Shown: positions 8,543-17,114 of the stretch, piece after piece | Layout: each line of letters opens with the position of its first letter | Numbering within the stretch: position 1 is the first letter of the stretch | DNA from: Pseudomonadota bacterium | Lineage (GTDB): Bacteria > Pseudomonadota > Alphaproteobacteria > Rhizobiales > Hyphomicrobiaceae | Length of the DNA: 64,000 nucleotides | Reading direction: 5' to 3' | Assembly (NCBI GenBank): GCA_018242215.1 | Contig: JAFECG010000019.1 | Span: 124,001 to 188,000, forward strand | The notes under the pieces: generated by a model | The model's input: the letters and a program-made list of their open reading frames with translations, nothing else | Told to the model about the DNA's origin: nothing | The model's database searches: none | Made by a program: the position numbers and the translations under genes

Positions 8543-9638
8543 TCGCAGATCGATGCTGCTCGGGACGCTGGCTTTCGTCGGCGGAGCCGGATTCGGGCCC
8601 CGCTTCGCGGTTGCGGATGACAGCGTAGCTTATGTGACGGCGGCGCGGCTGGCGGACGGTTCGTTCGGTATCCTGTTGCTCAGCGGAGAGGGTGCCATTC
8701 TGCGCGAGGTGCCGCTTTCGGCGCGGGGGCACGATATCGCCATTCATCAGCCGTCGGGCCGGGTCGTCGTTTTTGCGCGACGTCCGGGCGCGTTCGCGGT
8801 GTCGTTCGAACTCGACAAGAAGACGGTGCCGCACGTGTTTACGCCCGGTGAGGGGCGTCATTACTTCGGGCATGGATCGTTCTCTGTGGACGGGCGGCTG
8901 CTTTACGCTTCGGAGAACGACATTGCGACGGGTATGGGCGTCATCGGGGTCTACGACGTCGCGCGCAGTTTTAAGAAGATCGGCGAGCATTCGACCTTCG
9001 GCATGGGACCGCATGAGATCATGCTGCTGGCCGACGGCAAGACGATCGCGGCGGGCAATGGGGGGCTCGACACGACGCCCGATGCAGGGCGGGAGAACCT
9101 CAATGTCGATTCGATGCAGCCGTCGCTGACGTTCGTCGATGCGGAGAGCGGTAAGCTGCTCGCCAAACACGAAATGACGGGCGACTTAAAGTCACTGTCG
9201 CTCCGTCACGTGACGCAGGACGCGAAAGGCGTTGTCTGGTTCGGCGGGCAATGGGAAGGAAGCCCGAGCCAGACGCCGCCGCAGATCGTCGGCAGCGCGG
9301 GCCTCGACCGACCGTTGAGGCTCCTTGAGCCGCAGGGCAAAGGTGGCGACGACCTCAAGGGCTACATCGGTGCGATGGCGGTGAGCAATGACGGGCGCTT
9401 CATCGCGGCGAGCGCGCCCAAAGCAGGGCATGTCCTCTATGTCGATACGGAGACTGCAACCGTCGTCGGACGGAGCAATCTGAAGGACGTGTGCGGTCTG
9501 GCGCCGGAGGGCCAAAGAGATTTTGCGGCGTCATCGGGATTCGGCGTGATCCGGTATGAGACGGCGCAGGCCAGGACCCTTTCGGAGCACGCGCTTCAGG
9601 ATATCGCGTTCGACAATCATTTGCGGCGCGTCGGCTGA
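8523..9638 (+). CDS. DUF1513 family Tat-exported protein
   Basis: A 371-residue protein of the DUF1513 family, predicted to form a beta-propeller-like fold. It starts 20 bases inside the end of the second imelysin gene, so the two are translationally coupled. The N-terminus IDRRSMLLGTLAFVGGAGF is a twin-arginine signal. Family members are regularly found last in imelysin-DUF1111 operons and no reaction is known. Motifs such as RGHDIAIHQPSGRVVVFARR, GRHYFGHGSFS and NGGLDTTPD are recognisable family blocks. Export by Tat implies folding, perhaps with a cofactor, in the cytoplasm. The end overlaps by 22 bases the converging MobA-like reading frame. Confidence 0.9.
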   Translation: MSSMVIDRRSMLLGTLAFVGGAGFGPRFAVADDSVAYVTAARLADGSFGILLLSGEGAILREVPLSARGHDIAIHQPSGRVVVFARRPGAFAVSFELDKKTVPHVFTPGEGRHYFGHGSFSVDGRLLYASENDIATGMGVIGVYDVARSFKKIGEHSTFGMGPHEIMLLADGKTIAAGNGGLDTTPDAGRENLNVDSMQPSLTFVDAESGKLLAKHEMTGDLKSLSLRHVTQDAKGVVWFGGQWEGSPSQTPPQIVGSAGLDRPLRLLEPQGKGGDDLKGYIGAMAVSNDGRFIAASAPKAGHVLYVDTETATVVGRSNLKDVCGLAPEGQRDFAASSGFGVIRYETAQARTLSEHALQDIAFDNHLRRVG

Positions 9639-10238
9639 TTCTCTGCCGTGAAAGCCTCGAAGTCGGCCCGCGTGTCGATGTCGGCGAAGGCGCCTTTGTT
9701 TTCACAGGGAACGGCGCGCCAAAGATTTTTGTGATCGGCGAGAATCGTCTTGCCGCCCGTGTCTCCGGTCATGGACGAGAGAGCGCCAAATAGTGATTTC
9801 GGCCAGATAACCGGGTGGCCGCGGCGGCCCTCCTTTGAAGCCGGAAAGACGATTGCGGTTTCTGCGGCGGTGAAAGCCGAGATCAAGGCATTCACGAGCG
9901 CCGGCTCGATTCCCGGCATGTCGGCGAGCGCGACGAGGATGCCATCGGCCTCCGGCGAGATGTTTTCGAGACCGGTGCGCAATGAGGTCGAGAGGCCGTC
10001 GCGGGCATTTGGATTTTCAACGGTGCGCCAGCGGCCCGTCCCTGCTGCCTTTGCGATGAAGTCATCCGCGCCTGCAGTAACGAGGATGATCTCGTCAACG
10101 TTCGAGGCGGCGAGCGCGGTACAAACATGCCGAACGATCGGCGTGCCGTCGATTTCGGCGAGCAGCTTGTGTCCGTCTTTGAAACGGGAGGATCGCCCTG
10201 CCGCGAGGATGACGGCGGCAATGGTGACGCGTCCGGGG
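9617..10238 (-). pseudogene. MobA-like nucleotidyltransferase domain, out of frame with XdhC
   Basis: This stretch encodes a complete NTP-transferase domain like that of molybdenum-cofactor cytidylyl- or guanylyltransferases. It has the nucleotide loop VILAAGRSSRF directly at the start, the downstream lysine in GHKLL, ALADMPGI for the metal aspartate, GHPVIW and GDTGGKTIL. There is no ATG, GTG or TTG in this frame before the nucleotide loop; the first possible start (ATG at 9982) would remove the active site. The frame is -1 relative to the XdhC frame upstream. One extra base at the GGGG run 10235-10238 (plus strand) would join the two into a single 554-residue protein. I read it as the C-terminal half of a frameshifted XdhC-MobA fusion. 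Confidence 0.8.
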
Positions 10239-11280
10239 CTTTGCGGAACGCGGCGATGATCTGCGCCAGGATTGAGGTGGCGATCTCTCCCGGCGTTTCG
10301 GCTTCGATGTCAAGGCCGATGGGCGCCTGAATGCGGGCGATATCGCTATCGCTGAAGCCCGCTGTCTTGAGCCTTTCGACACGCTTGGCATGCGTGCGGC
10401 GCGAGCCGAGCGCGCCGATGTACCGGCAGGGCGATTTGAGCGCGATCGACAATGCTTCATCATCGATATGATCGACATGCGTCAGCGTGACGACGGCGGA
10501 GAACGGGTCGGCGGTGAGCTTCTTAAAGCACTCTTCCGGCCAGCCGGTGATGATCTGGGATGCATCGAAGCGGTTCGCGTTCGCGAAGGCGGTGCGCGGA
10601 TCGAGGACTTTCACGTCGTAGCCCGAGGCCGTTGCCATCGTTGCCAGATGCTGCCCGATATGTGTTGCGCCGACGATGATGATGCGCGGCGGCGGCGTCA
10701 AAGCATGAAGGAACGTTTCGCCGGATTTGTCGACGCCGCTGTGGGCACGGCGGATAGCTTCGGCAATGGCCGGGTCTGTCGATGTGCTTCCGTCATAGAT
10801 CTGGCGGACACCATCGGACAGCCGGGTCATGATGACGATCGGCTCGCGGGCAGAGGCGGCGGCATCGATTTTCTGGAGGAACTCGAGGTCGGTCTTCGGC
10901 TCGAGTTTGATAACGTGCACGCGGATCTTGCCGCCGCACGCCAACCCCGCTCGCCAAGCCGTCTCGTCAGCGACGCCGAAGTTCAAGGTCTCGGGCTTTC
11001 CCGTCGCAAGGACATCGATACCGGCGGCAATAACATCGGCTTCGACGCAGCCTCCAGAGACGGAGCCTTGGAATTCGTCTTCGCCGGCAATCGCCATCTG
11101 GCCGCCGGTGCGGACCGGTGCAGACCCCCACGTGTCGATTACGGTGGCGATGGCGACGGAGCGTCCGGCTTCGAGCCAAGCCCTGGCGGCGGCCCGCGCG
11201 TTGGTCTTGGGCGCATCGGATTTCGCAGGCGTTTCGGATGTTTGGAGCTCGGTCACAGGAGTATCTTTGCTGGTTGCCAC
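9892..11280 (-). CDS. XdhC family molybdenum-cofactor insertion factor (N-terminal part of frameshifted XdhC-MobA fusion)
   Basis: XdhC-type chaperones bind sulfurated molybdenum cofactor and insert it into xanthine dehydrogenase-like enzymes. The frame shows the XdhC N-terminal block (GRSVAIATVIDTWGSAPVR, GSVSGGCVEADV) and the Rossmann domain (IIIVGATHIGQHLATMA, YIGALGSRRTHAKR, PIGLDIEAETPGEIA). Homology stops near 10240. The remaining 115 or so codons to 9892 are a shifted, serine/arginine-rich tail over the MobA-like domain. The start is a GTG at 11280 (a second GTG is at 11256), with no clear ribosome-binding site, only 45 bases from the divergent rimO. No molybdenum hydroxylase genes lie in the window, so the client enzyme is unknown. 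Confidence 0.82.
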   Translation of the reverse strand: MATSKDTPVTELQTSETPAKSDAPKTNARAAARAWLEAGRSVAIATVIDTWGSAPVRTGGQMAIAGEDEFQGSVSGGCVEADVIAAGIDVLATGKPETLNFGVADETAWRAGLACGGKIRVHVIKLEPKTDLEFLQKIDAAASAREPIVIMTRLSDGVRQIYDGSTSTDPAIAEAIRRAHSGVDKSGETFLHALTPPPRIIIVGATHIGQHLATMATASGYDVKVLDPRTAFANANRFDASQIITGWPEECFKKLTADPFSAVVTLTHVDHIDDEALSIALKSPCRYIGALGSRRTHAKRVERLKTAGFSDSDIARIQAPIGLDIEAETPGEIATSILAQIIAAFRKAPDASPLPPSSSRQGDPPVSKTDTSCSPKSTARRSFGMFVPRSPPRTLTRSSSLLQARMTSSQRQQGRAAGAPLKIQMPATASRPHCAPVSKTSRRRPMASSSRSPTCRESSRRS

Positions 11281-11325
11281 CGTGTCGCGATTGCGCTTCG
11301 GAAGTCCGAACGCTAGAAGCCGAAC

Positions 11326-12720
11326 ATGGCGAGACCCTCTCCGAAGATCAAGGCAAAGGCAAGTGCGAAGGTCCGGCGGCTGGCGCATGGTGCCGGCAGC
11401 GCGGAAACGCGTACGCCCAAGGTCGGCTTCGTGTCGCTCGGGTGCCCAAAGGCGCTTGTCGACAGTGAACGGATCATTACCAAGCTGCGTTCGGAAGGAT
11501 ACGCGATCGCGCGCGAGTATTCCGGTGCGGATGTGGTCGTGGTCAACACCTGTGGCTTCCTCGATTCCGCGAAGCAGGAGAGTCTCGACGCAATCGGCGA
11601 AGCGATGAACGGCAACGGCCGGGTGATCGTGACCGGCTGCTTCGGCGTCGAGGAAGGGCGCATCCGCGAAGCGCATCCGGGTGTGCTGGCGGTCACCGGA
11701 CCGCATCAGTACGAGCAGGTCGTCGAGGCGGTCCATGACGCCGTGCCGCCGTTGCATGATCCCTACGTCGATCTCGTACCGCCGGAAGGTTTGCGTCTCA
11801 CGCCGCGCCACTATGCCTATCTGAAGATTTCGGAAGGCTGCAACAATCGCTGCACGTTCTGCATCATTCCGTCGTTGCGCGGTGATCTTGCAAGTCGCCC
11901 CGCGAACCACGTGATGACGGAAGCCGAACGGCTGGTGAATGCCGGCGTCAAAGAGCTGCTGGTCATCAGCCAGGATACGAGCGCCTACGGGCTCGATCTG
12001 AAATATGCGGAGAGCGATTGGAAAGGGGGAGCGCTCAAGGCACGTTTCCTGGATCTCTCGCGGGCGTTGGGCGATCTCGGGGCGTGGGTCCGGATGCATT
12101 ACGTCTATCCTTATCCGCACGTCGATGAAGTTATTCCGCTGATGGCGGACGGTAAGATTCTGCCGTACCTCGACATTCCGTTTCAGCACGCGTCGCCTTC
12201 AGTGTTGAAAGCGATGCGCCGCCCTGCATCACAGGAGAAGACGGCGGAGCGCATCCGGCGCTGGCGCGATGTCTGTCCGGACCTTGCGATCCGTTCGACA
12301 TTCATCGTCGGTTTCCCGGGCGAGACGGAGGAGGATTTTCAGTTCCTTCTCGACTGGCTCAAAGAAGCGAAGATCAATCGCGCCGGTTGCTTCAAGTATG
12401 AGGCTGTCGAGGGAGCCAGGGCCAACGTGATCGAAGGCGCGGTGCCGGAAGAGGTGAAGGACGAGCGCTGGCACCGCTTCATGGCTGCCCAAAAAGAGGT
12501 TAGCGCCGGGTTGCTAGGCGCCCGCGTGGGCTCGACAGTGGACGTCATCATCGATGAAGTAGACGAAGACGGCGCCATGGGACGTTCGAAGTGGGATGCG
12601 CCGGACATTGACGGCAATGTGTTCCTCAATGGTGAGGACGACGTGAAACCAGGCGACATCGTCCGCGCCAAAGTGATCGCGGCCGACGAATATGATCTTT
12701 GGGCCGAGCGGAACGCGTAA
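11326..12720 (+). CDS. rimO: Ribosomal protein S12 methylthiotransferase RimO
   Basis: RimO is a radical-SAM enzyme that methylthiolates an aspartate of ribosomal protein S12. The 464-residue protein has the three expected domains. The N-terminal UPF0004 domain carries [27 protein letters not shown] and TGCFGVEEG with the auxiliary-cluster cysteines. The radical-SAM core has the CxxxCxxC motif in [18 protein letters not shown] (Cys172, 176, 179). The C-terminal TRAM domain has DVIIDEV and [10 protein letters not shown] basic 28-residue N-terminal extension precedes the first domain. It diverges from the XdhC gene with only 45 bases between starts and is a single-gene unit. Confidence 0.97.
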   Translation: MARPSPKIKAKASAKVRRLAHGAGSAETRTPKVGFVSLGCPKALVDSERIITKLRSEGYAIAREYSGADVVVVNTCGFLDSAKQESLDAIGEAMNGNGRVIVTGCFGVEEGRIREAHPGVLAVTGPHQYEQVVEAVHDAVPPLHDPYVDLVPPEGLRLTPRHYAYLKISEGCNNRCTFCIIPSLRGDLASRPANHVMTEAERLVNAGVKELLVISQDTSAYGLDLKYAESDWKGGALKARFLDLSRALGDLGAWVRMHYVYPYPHVDEVIPLMADGKILPYLDIPFQHASPSVLKAMRRPASQEKTAERIRRWRDVCPDLAIRSTFIVGFPGETEEDFQFLLDWLKEAKINRAGCFKYEAVEGARANVIEGAVPEEVKDERWHRFMAAQKEVSAGLLGARVGSTVDVIIDEVDEDGAMGRSKWDAPDIDGNVFLNGEDDVKPGDIVRAKVIAADEYDLWAERNA

Positions 12721-12786
12721 TGTCCCGTTGAACCGTCGTCCCAGAACAGCCTCGCAGGCTCGTTTGTTCGGGGAAGACGGTTTTCA

Positions 12787-13704
12787 TCAAAGCGGGACTG
12801 CGCCGGAGGCTTCCGGTTTCGCTTTGTATTCCGGCTCGACGTGGATGACGACCTCCGAGCCTTCGATGCTCTGCTCGATGGAATTCTCGAGCCGATCACA
12901 AATCACATGAGCCTCGTCGACGGTCATCGAACCCGGCACCACGAGGTGGAATTCGATGAAGAGTGCACGTCCGGCCTGCCGCGTGCGGATGTCGTGTGCC
13001 TGCAGGGCGCCGATGCCGTTGGCTTCGATGGCGCCCCGGATTCGGGCTTCGATTTCAGGACTTGCGGCCTCGTCCATGAGCCGGGACATGGAATCGGTCG
13101 CGATCCTGTAGCCCATCATCAGGATATTGACTGCGATCACGGCGGCGATGAGCGGATCGAGGATGTGCCAGCCCGTTACGATAGCGAGGGCCAGGCCGAC
13201 GATGACGCCGACCGATGTGATGACGTCCGTGAATAAATGCTGACCATCGGCGACGAGCGCGGGCGAGCGCCAGTTGTTACCCCAGCGGATCATGGCCCAC
13301 GCCCAACCCGCGTTGATCGCCGATGCCACGGCGTTGATGGCGAGACCGAGTGTCGAGTGCTCGAGCTTCACGCCTTCGGTCAGGCCCGAATAGGCTTTTA
13401 TCATGATGAGGAGCGCGGCGACGGCGATCATCGCGCCTTCAAACATCGCGGCGAGGAATTCGGCCTTGTGGTGGCCGAACGGATGATCGGAATCAGGAGG
13501 CATCGCGCTCATGCGAATGGCGATGTAGGCCGTCACCGCCGTCATGACGTTGACGATGCTTTCGAGCGCATCGGAATAAAGGGCCACCGATCCAGAGATC
13601 ACGTAGGCGATATATTTCAACGTGATAACGACAAGCGAGACGGCGATGTTCGTGGCCGCAACGCGCGCGATCCTGCCGTTCTTCTCGGTTGCTTCGGTCG
13701 ACAT
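12787..13704 (-). CDS. Cation diffusion facilitator family transporter
   Basis: A 305-residue CDF (ZnT/FieF type) metal-proton antiporter of the inner membrane. Six membrane helices occupy about residues 15-210. The metal site residues appear in helix 2 (SDALESIVN) and helix 5 (HLFTDVITSVGV, an HxxxD site), and the cytoplasmic motif HPFGHHKAE follows helix 2. The C-terminal cytoplasmic domain has AHDIRTRQAGRALFIEFHL and AHVICDRLE, typical of the dimer-forming regulatory domain. An HxxxD site in helix 5 allows Zn, Cd or Fe, so the metal cannot be fixed from sequence alone. It converges with rimO, and the nearest divergent gene is the DUF457 hydrolase 240 bases away. Confidence 0.93.
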   Translation of the reverse strand: MSTEATEKNGRIARVAATNIAVSLVVITLKYIAYVISGSVALYSDALESIVNVMTAVTAYIAIRMSAMPPDSDHPFGHHKAEFLAAMFEGAMIAVAALLIMIKAYSGLTEGVKLEHSTLGLAINAVASAINAGWAWAMIRWGNNWRSPALVADGQHLFTDVITSVGVIVGLALAIVTGWHILDPLIAAVIAVNILMMGYRIATDSMSRLMDEAASPEIEARIRGAIEANGIGALQAHDIRTRQAGRALFIEFHLVVPGSMTVDEAHVICDRLENSIEQSIEGSEVVIHVEPEYKAKPEASGAVPL

Positions 13705-13945
13705 ACAACAATCGTCTTTGGATGGTGGTCGCGCCTTGGTCGCACATTCCCGGTGGCAAGGCTACCGTTGCCGGACCAAGCGTGACGTCGCTTTACTTCA
13801 CTGGTTCAGCCGACGCGGTTTATCCACATGGAGGTCGGCGTTGCACCTCGTCGCGGCGAAGCGAATCTGATGCTGCATTACTTGAGAGGCGACCGCCAAC
13901 GCCCGAAGTCGCGGTGTTGGCGCCGAGAGGCAGCCTGGAGCGCTC

Positions 13946-14860
13946 ATGGCGAACTTTACCACCCATATCGCGGTCGGCACGGTCGTATCTGGCGCCTTGG
14001 CGACCTTGACGCTCGCGGCCGACGTCGTGGCGCCTCAGAATCTGGTGGCAGTCACGTTGGCTGGAGCCCTCGGATCTGTACTGCCGGATATCGACCTCAA
14101 GGATTCGCGGCCGAGCCGTGCGATGTTTGCCGGGCTTGCCATTTTCGCGTCCTTCGCCGTGCTGTTCAATGCGGCCACCGAGTTTTCGATTGCGGAGCTG
14201 TGGCTGCTTTGGCTAGGGACGCTTGTTCTGGTGCGATATGGATTGCATTCAGTTTTCCATCGATTGTCCGTGCATCGCGGAATCTGGCATTCCATCCTCG
14301 CGGCGGTTTTCTGCTCGGTGACGACGGCGATCGTGTTCCGGCATCTTCTCGGTAAACCAGATGGCGTGTCGTGGCTTGCTGCTGCCTTCATGTTCGTCGG
14401 CTACATCACGCATCTGACGCTCGACGAGATCTATTCGGTCGATGTCATGGATACGCGGCTGAAGTCGTCGTTCGGTACGGCACTGAAGCTGTTCGACCGG
14501 CGGCACATCTATGCGTCGGTTGCGATGGCTTGTGCCACGGCGGCCGTGATCCTGATCTCTCCGCACACGAACACGTTCGTGGAAGGCTTGAGTTCGCACA
14601 ATCTGTGGACGGGGCTGCAGCGCCGGCTTCTGCCGACCGACAAGTGGTTCGGCATCGTCGAGACGCCGCACTTCGCATCTCGCAAAGATGACGCACCAAA
14701 TGCCATCATGACGGGCGCAATTCCCGGTGCCCGACCAAATGCCAACGCGGCACCGGTAGCAGATCCCGCAGTACCGGCAGCGGCTGCGGAACAGCCGCCG
14801 TCCGCACCGGAAACGGACTCTGCTGTTAAGCGTGAGCCGAACGGCAGCGCAGGCCCTTGA
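13946..14860 (+). CDS. Membrane-bound metal-dependent hydrolase (YdjM/DUF457 family)
   Basis: A 304-residue inner-membrane protein of the DUF457 (YdjM-like) family of predicted metal-dependent hydrolases. The family's histidine and aspartate motifs are present: NFTTHIAVG at the N-terminus, GSVLPDIDLKDS near residue 48, HRLSVHRGIWHS near 110, and GYITHLTLDEIY near 152. Several hydrophobic helices separate them. The last 70 or so residues are a proline/alanine-rich, low-complexity tail beyond the usual family end. Substrate unknown. Its 3' end overlaps the 3' end of the converging TetR gene by 35 bases. Confidence 0.88.
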   Translation: MANFTTHIAVGTVVSGALATLTLAADVVAPQNLVAVTLAGALGSVLPDIDLKDSRPSRAMFAGLAIFASFAVLFNAATEFSIAELWLLWLGTLVLVRYGLHSVFHRLSVHRGIWHSILAAVFCSVTTAIVFRHLLGKPDGVSWLAAAFMFVGYITHLTLDEIYSVDVMDTRLKSSFGTALKLFDRRHIYASVAMACATAAVILISPHTNTFVEGLSSHNLWTGLQRRLLPTDKWFGIVETPHFASRKDDAPNAIMTGAIPGARPNANAAPVADPAVPAAAAEQPPSAPETDSAVKREPNGSAGP

Positions 14861-15437
14861 GGAACGTCGTCGTCAGCTCCTTGGCATATTCCTGTGCCGT
14901 TGCGGGCGTGAGATAGACGCCCTTTTCGGTCGCCGCGATTGCGGTAATGCCATTGAGGCCGGCCCAGAACGCGCGAGCCGTGGTGTCGAGATTTTCACGG
15001 GGCGCATCCGGAGCGATCGGCGAAAGGGCGTTTTTAGCCATTTCCACCAGACTGTTCGTATAGTCATGGAACAGCGCGGGTACGCTCGCGCCTGGCGGGA
15101 GGCTGTGCGCAAGAAACAGATTCCACATCCGCCTATTGACGAGGGCGAAGTCGACGTAAGCGTACGCCAGACCTTCGATGTTCTTTTCCGCATCGGAACC
15201 GAGAGGCACACGCTTCAGATGCTCGACCGTGCGGCCCATCAACTGGACCTGAAGCGTCAGCAGCACATCATCAAGGTTCTCAAAAATGTTATAGAGCGTG
15301 CCCGGCGAATAGCCGATCATTCGCGCAATCTCGCGAGCCGAAAGACCAGTGATTCCATTGCGTTCGACAATGGTCTGAGACGCGTCAAGGATAAGCTGTC
15401 TCAATTCTTCCGGCGAGTGAACAGATCTCCGTCCCAT
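14826..15437 (-). CDS. TetR family transcriptional regulator
   Basis: A 203-residue TetR/AcrR-type repressor. The DNA-binding helix-turn-helix occupies residues 10-55, with the signature GITGLSAREIARMIGYSPGT leading into LYNIFENLDD. The C-terminal ligand domain resembles the WHG type, with NRRMWNLFLAHSLPP and FWAGLNGITAIAATEKGVY. The target is not evident: the gene converges with the DUF457 gene, and 285 bases of non-coding sequence separate its start from the end of the next minus-strand gene, so autoregulation is the only safe guess. Start ATG and length fit the family. Confidence 0.92.
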   Translation of the reverse strand: MGRRSVHSPEELRQLILDASQTIVERNGITGLSAREIARMIGYSPGTLYNIFENLDDVLLTLQVQLMGRTVEHLKRVPLGSDAEKNIEGLAYAYVDFALVNRRMWNLFLAHSLPPGASVPALFHDYTNSLVEMAKNALSPIAPDAPRENLDTTARAFWAGLNGITAIAATEKGVYLTPATAQEYAKELTTTFLKGLRCRSAHA

Positions 15438-15722
15438 AATCCGCTAGACCTCAAACAGTGTTTATCAGAGTTCAGTCAACTCTAGCCCACGATTATAACA
15501 GCACAAGGGAGTATCGAACTCCGAGTTTGAAATAGCCGAGCAGCATTTCCTCGTGCGAAACTTCTTTTACATTTTAAGCCGCCATAATGGCACTTTTTCA
15601 CGCTCCTAGATCAGGTATGCCTTGGGCTTTTCTCTGTAGACTGACGAATTTGGAATGTGAAACCTCGATCGCGCTCTGAACATAAATTTTTTAATGGGCA
15701 GAGTTCGGTGTCGTCCGGTGGT

Positions 15723-16388
15723 TCACTGGCAGGCGGCGAGCGACGGCTGGTCCCAGGTGCTGCTGTTGTTCAGGCCGGGCAGATACATCACGGACGGCAC
15801 GTCGCGCGGGGTCATGACCATCGTATCGTTCCAGGTCACCTGGCGAATGATGCCCGGGAGCAGGTTCTGCATCAGCGGCGTGTATTGGTATTGCGCTTCG
15901 ACGAAAATCGCCCTGCCGTTGCCGGTCAGAACGCCGGCATCAATTACTTTCTTATCGCCGCAGCCCACCGTCGCTCCGCCGGGGTACTGATAAGTCCACT
16001 CGACCTTCGTTTGCGTCGGATCCGACATCGACGCCCAGACTTGATACACTTTCAACTGGAGCGGTGTCGCGCTGTAGGGCTGCATTACATGCACGATGGA
16101 TTGCATGATGCCAGCCAGCGTTGCTTTCGCGTCGGCGGTGGTTACATCGGATGAGTCTTCATCCTCGGACCAGAGTTGCTTCTCGCGAGTCACGAGATCT
16201 CCGACCATCGAGGTCGCGCGTTGGAACCGCTTATGAACGATCAGGGCACGCGAAAGCTCGAACGTTCCAAATGTCATGATCAGCAGCAGCGGCACGAGCA
16301 AGCCGAACTCAACGGCTGCGATGCCCGACCGATCTTTGCAAAAGCTGCGGAAACGCGCTGTCAGCGAAGATATTGAGAGGCGTCGCAT
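15723..16388 (-). CDS. TadE/TadG-like minor pilin, second of pair
   Basis: A 221-residue TadE-like pseudopilin. The N-terminus has the short basic leader and TadE motif FCKDRSGIAAVEFGLLVPLL, where cleavage after the glycine by the prepilin peptidase would expose a membrane helix with glutamate at +5. The rest is a periplasmic domain with a few cysteines. It lies one base after the preceding TadE gene, so the two are cotranscribed. TadE/TadG proteins are needed for assembly or retraction of Flp pili, and the main pilus cluster is transcribed divergently 1.5 kb away. Confidence 0.88.
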   Translation of the reverse strand: MRRLSISSLTARFRSFCKDRSGIAAVEFGLLVPLLLIMTFGTFELSRALIVHKRFQRATSMVGDLVTREKQLWSEDEDSSDVTTADAKATLAGIMQSIVHVMQPYSATPLQLKVYQVWASMSDPTQTKVEWTYQYPGGATVGCGDKKVIDAGVLTGNGRAIFVEAQYQYTPLMQNLLPGIIRQVTWNDTMVMTPRDVPSVMYLPGLNNSSTWDQPSLAACQ

Positions 16389-16389
16389 G

Positions 16390-16962
16390 TCACGTTCCGG
16401 GAAAGGGTTCGGTACGGAACGCGGTCGCGGTCTGCATCATCATGGCGCCGTTCTGCATGTTTCCAAGCCGCAGAAACGGAATCTTGGACGCGAAATCCCA
16501 CTCGTAACAGATGGTCACAATGACGACGTCGCTGGCCGTCCCCGTATATGTTGCGATCGGATCCGAACCGGGTGCGTTGTTCGCAATCACGGTGTTGTTC
16601 TGATCGACGCACTGATGCGGCGCGAGCGTTGGGTCGGACCAGTCACTCCAATGTTGGGCCCAGATCTGCATGTTGTCGCATTTGATCCAGCCGCCGGAGC
16701 CGCTGCAGATTTTCTGCTTGAACTGATCGACGGTCAGATTTTCGGTGATGGCTTCGCCGGTGCGGACGAGGCGGCTGGTTTGATCCATTCCGGATTCCAG
16801 CGAGTTCAATACAAAGAAATAGAGCGCGCAGCCGATGAGCGCGAAGATGAACATCAGGAAAGGTATTGCGACGATCGCGAATTCGACCGCGGTCGCACCC
16901 CGGTCATCGCGTTTGAAGCGGTGCAATCGTATGAAGGTCAACGCTGGTTGCAGTCGGGTCAT
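16390..16962 (-). CDS. TadE-like minor pilin
   Basis: A 190-residue TadE family pseudopilin. The TadE motif RDDRGATAVEFAIVAIPFLM lies at residues 18-37, giving a type IV pilin-like leader, conserved glutamate and hydrophobic helix. The periplasmic part contains four cysteines that could form disulfides. It is the first of a two-gene unit with the gene ending at 15723, separated by a single base. A CtrA-like TTAA-N7-TTTA sequence lies about 70 bases upstream of the start. Confidence 0.88.
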   Translation of the reverse strand: MTRLQPALTFIRLHRFKRDDRGATAVEFAIVAIPFLMFIFALIGCALYFFVLNSLESGMDQTSRLVRTGEAITENLTVDQFKQKICSGSGGWIKCDNMQIWAQHWSDWSDPTLAPHQCVDQNNTVIANNAPGSDPIATYTGTASDVVIVTICYEWDFASKIPFLRLGNMQNGAMMMQTATAFRTEPFPGT

Positions 16963-17033
16963 TTCTCGTCCGCAATAACATGATCGAGCGCTTCGCGGGG
17001 CCTCCCACGCCGTCCAGTGGTATATGCGGAAGA

Positions 17034-17048
17034 TTAAGAGCGCATTTA
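17034..17048. promoter_or_regulatory. CtrA-like site upstream of the TadE pair
   Basis: The sequence TTAA-N7-TTTA lies 72 bases before the tadE start. The CtrA consensus in alphaproteobacteria is TTAA-N7-TTAA, so seven of eight positions match with the right spacing. CtrA controls pilus genes in Caulobacter. In a GC-rich genome this match is suggestive but short. Confidence 0.35.
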
Positions 17049-17114
17049 TTGAAAGCTCGTTCTTTTCGCGTCGGTTTAAAAAGTCTGAAGTGAAACTGAT
17101 AAGGAACCAAAGAC

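Noticed and set aside
10223-10245. Classical X XXY YYZ -1 frameshift heptamer in the XdhC-MobA junction
   Set aside because: The junction bases do not form a proper heptamer in the XdhC frame, so programmed frameshifting is less likely than a one-base loss or error.
10390-11316. 308-codon plus-strand open frame
   Set aside because: Antisense to the XdhC gene; no start signal and no known motif.
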